DNA of 47,822 nucleotides from an uncultured Lachnospiraceae bacterium. Lineage in GTDB: Bacteria > Bacillota > Clostridia > Lachnospirales > Lachnospiraceae. The notes beneath the pieces are model-generated. The model made no database searches and was not told where the DNA came from. It saw only the letters and a list, made by a program, of their open reading frames with translations. Positions within the stretch are counted from its first letter, which is position 1. Every line of letters begins with the position of its first letter. The DNA lies in NCBI GenBank assembly GCA_902793845.1, contig CADBFE010000001.1, positions 83,221 through 131,042 on the forward strand. Direction: 5' to 3'. The translations under genes and the position numbers were made by a program. This document shows positions 44,233 through 47,822 of the stretch, piece after piece.

Positions 44233-44258
44233 GGGTGAGGCAATGCCTCACCCATACA
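44233..44258. terminator. Terminator between helicase and DUF1292 gene
   Basis: GGGTGAGGC (44233-44241), AAT, GCCTCACCC (44245-44253). An A-run on the left serves the convergent - strand gene; the right side is T-rich. Confidence 0.8.
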
Positions 44259-44264
44259 TTTTAC

Positions 44265-44609
44265 TTAGTTTTCTTCATCTACAAGCTCATCAAATTCAAC
44301 GGTATCAAGATACTCATCAAATGCATCCGATACCTTTTCATATTCCTCATCATCGCCGATATAGATGAGCTCAGGCTCTGCATCGGGATTGCTCTCGTCC
44401 TCTTTATATCCGTAGAGCCATACTTCACCGTCATTGTTCTCACCGTTTTCATCAAGGGGCAGGAGAGCGATGTAGTCTTTGCCTTCACATTCAAAGATTG
44501 TGACTATAGAGCATTTAACATCTTTTCCGTCATCGAGGGTGATCGATACGTACATTTCCTCATCTTCGGGAAGATTTTCAATTGGTCCGTTATTTTTATT
44601 CTTTGCCAT
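44265..44609 (-). CDS. DUF1292 family acidic protein
   Basis: 114 residues, strongly acidic. The core (YVSITLDDGKDVKCSIVTIFECEGKDYIALLPLDENG ... GEVWLYGYKED) matches the DUF1292 (YrzB-like) pattern. Function unknown. The frame opens 15 nt earlier at another ATG, but AAAGGA within that stretch is the Shine-Dalgarno for the ATG at 44609. It lies downstream of the MATE gene on the same strand. Confidence 0.82.
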   Translation of the reverse strand: MAKNKNNGPIENLPEDEEMYVSITLDDGKDVKCSIVTIFECEGKDYIALLPLDENGENNDGEVWLYGYKEDESNPDAEPELIYIGDDEEYEKVSDAFDEYLDTVEFDELVDEEN

Positions 44610-44671
44610 AATTATTCCTTTCATACTGGTTGGTTGATAAACTTAATAAGATTTTATCAGTAATATTGCTC

Positions 44672-46095
44672 TTAGTCCATCTCTCTCGTAATATTCTTTA
44701 CCCATTTATATTTCATATAGTGATGGTAAACGGCAGGGATTTTTACAAACTCATCGAGAGTCAGGATAAAGGCTACCACGAGGACAGGGGCATTAAATAC
44801 AAATGCTGCCAGGGCACCCATGGGGACAACCACTGCCCATAATGTGATCACGTCGCAGAACATGCCAAATTTAGTATCTCCTCCGGCCGGGAAGATACCG
44901 GCTATGATAGTTGAGTTTAACGAATTGCCGATTATATAATAGCATGCCATAAACAGCATCCACTTAAGATAACGCCTGGCAACTACTGTCATGCTGATCG
45001 CATTTATATCCACCAGATGAAGGACGATGGGGATGAGTACCATGATAAAGAGTCCTGATCCAATACCTATAACAATCGAAAATCTCGTATACTTACCGCC
45101 GAGTCTCTTGGCCTCATCAAGTTTACCGCTGCCGAGCAGTCCTCCTATGATAATGCCGACGGCTGCAGCTACGCCCCAGCAGAAGCTTGCCACCATGGAC
45201 CTGACTATGTAATGCCGACGGCTGCAGCTACGCCCCAGCAGAAGCTTGCCACCATGGACCTGACTATGCTGGCGATAGAATTGGCAGCAACAGCATCATT
45301 TCCAAGATGACCGAGTATTACCGAGTACATAGTCACACCGCAGCCCCAGCCCAGCTGATTTATGAGAAAAGGCACTGTATATTTTCTGTAATCTCTTATG
45401 AGTATTTTGTCATTACGCTTAAACAGCGCTCTCATATCATATCCGGGTACTTTATATCTGAAAATAAAATAGATAACAAGTACGACTTCAAATATTCTCG
45501 CACATACAGTAGCGAGAGCAGCTCCCTTTATACCCATACGTGGCACCGGACCTATACCGAATATAAATATCCAGTTAAGCAATATGTTGACTACAACCGC
45601 AAGAGATCCGATCACAGAGCTAAGGAGCGGTCTGTCGCATACTTTAAGGGCACCGAAATATACCTGGGATATACCGGTCAGGAAATATGATGCGGCTACT
45701 ACTCTAAGATAATCAGCACCCGGCTTTACCAGGGTCACATCATCGGTAAAGAAATACATAACCTGCTCGGGAAAGATAAGGGACACAAATGAGAACAGGA
45801 GTCCAACCATCACAGAATAACGGAGTGCCATGATAACGATTTTCTCAACACTCTTAATATCATTTTTGCCCCAGTACTGGGCACCCATGACGTTAAATCC
45901 GCTGACGAAAGCACCGAAAAACAGGCTGTAAACAAATGCCATCTGAGTCGCAAGTGATACGGCTGACATGGCGTCCTGTTCCAAAAATCCCAGCATAAAT
46001 GCATCCGAGGCACTGACAAGAGAAGCCATCAGGTACTGGAAAGAAATAGGGCCTACTATTTTTAATAATTTTTTATAATCATTGTTTGTATTCAT
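44672..46095 (-). pseudogene. MATE-family efflux transporter, interrupted by a 59-bp tandem duplication
   Basis: A twelve-helix MATE exporter (drug/Na+ antiport class) split into two frames. The N-terminal part (46095 down to about 45205) ends in SFCWGVAAAVGI and then a premature stop; the C-terminal part restarts at 45196 with the same segment and continues IIGGLLGSGKLDEAKR. The cause is a perfect 59-bp duplication (45151-45268), which shifts frame. Removing one copy gives a continuous 454-residue protein of normal MATE length with the expected VGxxxGxxLG region. The second ATG (46095) is 6 nt from AGGTGA and preferred over that at 46104. It may be a sequencing/assembly error rather than a true pseudogene. 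Confidence 0.85.
45151..45268. repeat. Perfect 59-bp tandem duplication
   Basis: Copies 45151-45209 and 45210-45268 are identical over 59 bp. The period is not a multiple of three and breaks the MATE gene. Confidence 0.98.
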
Positions 46096-46222
46096 ATCAT
46101 TCACCTGTATTTAGCATTTTACTATTAATTTGATTTTATTAATATCATATGTATGCAAAAAATATCAGAAATTATGATAAAATAATTAATTAATTATAAT
46201 TTATGAAAAAAGGTTACAGGTC

Positions 46223-47009
46223 ATGGGAGAGGATAAAACCGTAACAGCTCATCAGACTGCGTTATGGAAAGTTGTATTAACTTTAATAGCAGAGACGCTG
46301 CTTTTTATATTTTTGATTTATACTGTATTTAATTTCGTCAAGGTAATGGATATTTTCCTGATTCTTATTACCATGTTTTTTGTGGCATTCCCACTTATCT
46401 CAGAAAAATATTTATCACTTCAGATTAACGGTATGCTGTTTGTCGCAACGCTTGTATATGCATGCGGTAATATAGCCGGCACCATATTCTGTCTCTTTGC
46501 CAGAACACTCTGGTGTGACAAGCTCATGCACTGCTTTGCGGGTTTCCTGTTTGCCTCCCTTGGATATTATCATTTATGTTTTCAGAAAAAATGTGAAATG
46601 AGAATGATAAATAAGAACATATTCGCTTTTTCTTTTTCGATGATGGTTTCTGTACTCTGGGAGATGGTACATATTCGCTTTTTCTTTTTCGATGATGGTT
46701 TCTGTACTCTGGGAGATGGTAGAATTTACCGTGGATACCATGTTTCATCTTGATATGCAGTTCGATACGTATGTCAATGAAATCAATACTCATTTAATAT
46801 CTGACAGTTTTCGCGTGGTTACCCACATAAATAACATAACTGAAACGGTTGTCGGGGATACTGTATTTCAGGGTTACCTTGATATAGGACTCTTTGATAC
46901 TATGTATGACCTCATAATGGGTGCGGCAGGCGCTCTTGTGCTTGTAATCTTTACTTGTATAGACAGGGACCGTCACCCCCTTGCCGTACTTAAGAGCAAA
47001 AAAGAGTAA
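46223..47009 (+). pseudogene. DUF2238/YjdF-like membrane protein, interrupted by a 52-bp tandem duplication
   Basis: A polytopic membrane protein with five or six helices. Conserved-looking features: LWCDKLMHCFAGFLFASLGYYH, SVLWEMVEFTVDTMF and FDTMYDLIMGAAGAL, resembling YjdF (DUF2238) proteins. The frame breaks after SVLWEMV because a 52-bp segment (46617-46720) is duplicated; the first reading ends at 46753 and the continuation runs to 47009. One copy removed gives 244 residues in one frame. AAAAGG precedes the ATG. The ATPase gene at 47021 starts 11 nt later, so they are probably one operon. Confidence 0.75.
46617..46720. repeat. Perfect 52-bp tandem duplication
   Basis: Copies 46617-46668 and 46669-46720 are identical (the match extends one further base). 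The 52-bp period shifts frame by one. Confidence 0.98.
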
Positions 47010-47020
47010 AGGGGAACAAA

Positions 47021-47742
47021 ATGGAAATAAATATATCAGGTGTCAATAAAAAATATGGCAAAAAGACAGTTTTAAACAACCTTGAACTGACCGGAACTTC
47101 CGGAGACTGCATAGGTATAATAGGACGTAACGGTACAGGTAAGTCCACACTCCTGTCAACACTTGCAGGTGTGATCAGACCTGACAGCGGCTTGTTTATG
47201 ATCGACGGGCAAAATGCTTTTACAAATGATACTATCCGTCATAGTGATTTATGATCGACGGGCAAAATGCTTTTACAAATGATACTATCCGTCATAGTGA
47301 GGTGGCCTATGTGCCTCAGGGGACACCGTTGATTGAGGAACTGTCAGCCCTTGATAATCTTAAGATGTGGTATGACGCAGATGATATGAAGAAAAGCCTT
47401 GAAGACGGTTTTTTACATCTCCTTGGCATTAATGATTTCCTTGATGTGACTGTAAATAAAATGTCAGGTGGTATGAAAAAGAGGCTTTCGATAGGATGTG
47501 CCATAAACAACAATCCTTCAATACTGCTTCTTGATGAGCCGACGGCAGCTCTTGATATCATTTGCCGTGAAGCCGTATATGATTACTTTAAGGCCTTCCG
47601 TGAGAAAGGGGGCATACTTATCATAGCCACCCATGTGATACATGAGATATCAAAGTGTTCAAAGACGTATATCCTTAAAGACGGCAGCCTGAACCCTTAT
47701 ACATTTAATGATGATGTTTCGGGTCTCCTTAAAGAAATATGA
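47021..47742 (+). pseudogene. ABC transporter ATP-binding protein, interrupted by a 53-bp tandem duplication
   Basis: An exporter ATPase with Walker A GRNGTGKST (about 36-44), Q-loop YVPQGTPLIEEL, signature MSGGMKKRLSIG, Walker B ILLLDEPTAALD and H-loop ATHVIHEI. The frame is broken between NDTIRHS and EVAYVPQG by a perfect 53-bp duplication (47195-47300). One copy removed yields 222 residues uninterrupted. AAAGGGGA precedes the ATG. It is paralogous to the intact ATPase at 39409 and is followed with a 4-bp overlap by a permease gene running off the window. Confidence 0.88.
47195..47300. repeat. Perfect 53-bp tandem duplication
   Basis: Copies 47195-47247 and 47248-47300 are identical over 53 bp; frame-shifting. 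Confidence 0.98.
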
Positions 47743-47822
47743 ATACAGGAACTTATTTTAAAGGTCAGTTAAAAAGAATATCGAAACTCTTTCCCGGGAT
47801 ATTTGCATTATCTGTTGTCTTT
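47739..47822 (+). CDS. Start of an ABC exporter permease (partial, runs off the window)
   Basis: An ATG overlaps the ATPase stop (ATGA, 4 bp). The 28 visible codons read MNTGTYFKGQLKRISKLFPG followed by a hydrophobic IFALSVVF. A basic N-terminus leading into the first helix fits an ABC-2 permease like those at 36942 and 38044. Only the first residues are visible, so the family is inferred from context. Confidence 0.6.
   Translation, partial: MNTGTYFKGQLKRISKLFPGIFALSVVF

Noticed and set aside
44672..46104. Two separate half-size MATE genes
   Set aside because: The two parts repeat the same 59 bp and join perfectly when one copy is removed.
45151..47300. The repeats as a CRISPR array or insertion sequence footprints
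   Set aside because: Each is a two-copy tandem duplication of local coding sequence with no spacers, no shared sequence between sites and no transposase.

Overview
The window looks like a chromosomal segment of a Gram-positive clostridium, most likely a Lachnospiraceae-type organism (Butyrivibrio/Roseburia-like; placed by gene order and protein style only). It carries the conserved Firmicutes core run rpmF-plsX-acpP-rnc-smc-ftsY, ylxM-ffh-rpsP-khpA-rimM-trmD and rplS-rbgA-rnhB-ylqG-ylqH-yraN. Later come tyrS, dacA, prs, a DUF512 radical-SAM gene, der, plsY and gpsA. Housekeeping genes are nearly all on the + strand with good Shine-Dalgarno sites. No rRNA, tRNA, CRISPR array or intact insertion sequence was seen.

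Layout: 0-2.2 kb, a membrane-anchored extracellular M3 peptidase truncated by the window edge. 2.2-14.5 kb, lipid synthesis, RNA processing, chromosome condensation, SRP targeting, ribosomal protein and tRNA/ribosome maturation genes, with a threonine ammonia-lyase between ftsY and ylxM. 14.5-18.0 kb, a Nat-type ABC exporter whose permease is fused to a CPBP intramembrane protease, then a small membrane protein. 18.2-24.1 kb, the rplS-rbgA-rnhB block with two signal-peptidase paralogs inserted, one lacking the catalytic serine. 24.1-33.2 kb, NUDIX, tyrS, dacA, prs, DUF512, der, plsY and gpsA. 33.3-35.3 kb, a MoxR ATPase/VWA pair. 35.3-36.9 kb, an accessory patch: a 202-bp imperfect palindrome, an XRE regulator and a divergent AT-rich zinc-ribbon membrane gene sharing a compact two-operator promoter region. 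36.9-42.2 kb (- strand), a zinc-ribbon membrane protein heading an ABC-2 exporter operon with one ATPase and two different permeases. 42.4-44.6 kb, a UvrD/Rep-type helicase and a DUF1292 protein. 44.7-47.8 kb, a MATE transporter, a DUF2238-like membrane protein and a second ABC exporter running off the right edge.

The most striking signals: (i) three perfect tandem duplications (59, 52 and 53 bp) within 2.2 kb, each breaking one of three consecutive genes, each gene becoming intact if one copy is removed; these are either an assembly artefact or a very unusual contingency locus. (ii) An apparently catalytically dead LepB paralog two genes upstream of a normal one. (iii) Three long-stem terminators at 10.7, 26.0 and 28.6 kb that share apical-loop sequence, suggesting a dispersed repeat family. 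(iv) The 202-bp palindromic element at 35.3 kb. (v) The XRE/zinc-ribbon divergent switch. Functions are assigned by reading motifs and gene order; no database search was possible.
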